From Pogonophryne albipinna (taxonomy: Eukaryota > Chordata > Actinopteri > Perciformes > Artedidraconidae), in NCBI GenBank assembly GCA_028583405.1, contig JAPTMU010000086.1, positions 637,848-701,847 on the forward strand: DNA of 64,000 nucleotides, given 5' to 3'. Position 1 is the stretch's first letter. Every line of letters begins with the position of its first letter. A program made the translations under genes and the position numbers. Positions 63,890 to 64,000 of this stretch are shown one piece after another. Under the pieces are notes generated by a model that worked only from the letters and a program-made list of their open reading frames with translations, had not been told where the DNA came from and did not search any database.

Positions 63890-64000
63890 GACATTACATT
63901 GACTTACATGCATTTCCTGGAGACTTATCCTAACCTTAACCATAACCAACACATGCCTAACCCTAACCCTTACCCTTAACCTTACCCTAACCCTAATCCT
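63890..64000 (-). repeat. TTAGGG-like interspersed repeat, copy 2 (inverted, cut by window end)
   Basis: GGGGACATTACATTGACTTA, then CATTTCCTGGAGACTTATCC, then CCTAACCTTAACC-type variants. It is the reverse complement of 35940-36075 and runs to the last base. Confidence 0.8.

Noticed and set aside
63890..64000. Telomere-like CCCTAA sequence at the window end
   Set aside because: It is the inverse of the repeat at 35.9-36.1 kb, with irregular units and unique flanking sequence, so it is an interspersed repeat and not a chromosome end.

Overview
The window is genomic DNA from a ray-finned (teleost) fish. The evidence is vertebrate genes with GT-AG introns, very long (CA/GT)n microsatellites, hAT- and PIF/Harbinger-type elements with short target-site duplications, and tRNA-derived SINEs with a teleost-type tail. 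There is no sign of bacterial, plasmid or CRISPR-type organisation.

Layout. Positions 1-210 are the end of the huntingtin gene (htt, + strand), followed by about 2.8 kb of 3'UTR. From about 4.3 kb to 59.3 kb the window holds one gene on the same strand, rgs12 (regulator of G-protein signalling 12). I reconstruct 18 coding exons between 6314 and 57972. All junctions are in phase, giving about 1524 residues with the order PDZ, PTB, RGS, two Ras-binding domains, GoLoco. The htt-rgs12 neighbourhood matches human 4p16.3, but I see no MSANTD1 between them. An internal first exon at 28588 and a possible short terminal exon at 55623 suggest PDZ/PTB-less and GoLoco-less isoforms. Beyond 59.3 kb I see only repeats and unassigned sequence.

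The introns are rich in transposons. At least seven insertions have a target duplication that can be read directly. There is a hAT inside a hAT at 44.7-46.6 kb, another nested pair at 36.9-37.9 kb, two opposite copies of one Harbinger-like element, and three alternating copies of a palindromic MITE at 61.75-62.6 kb. Eight dinucleotide arrays of 83-215 nt lie in the introns. Two sit directly against rgs12 splice sites, where they may influence splicing: (CA) at the exon 4 donor and (GT) at the acceptor of the GoLoco exon.

I found no undescribed multi-gene system. The most useful leads are the splice-site repeats, the alternative exons, and the nested transposons. All gene calls rest on reading the translation and recalling the mammalian orthologues; no database search was run.
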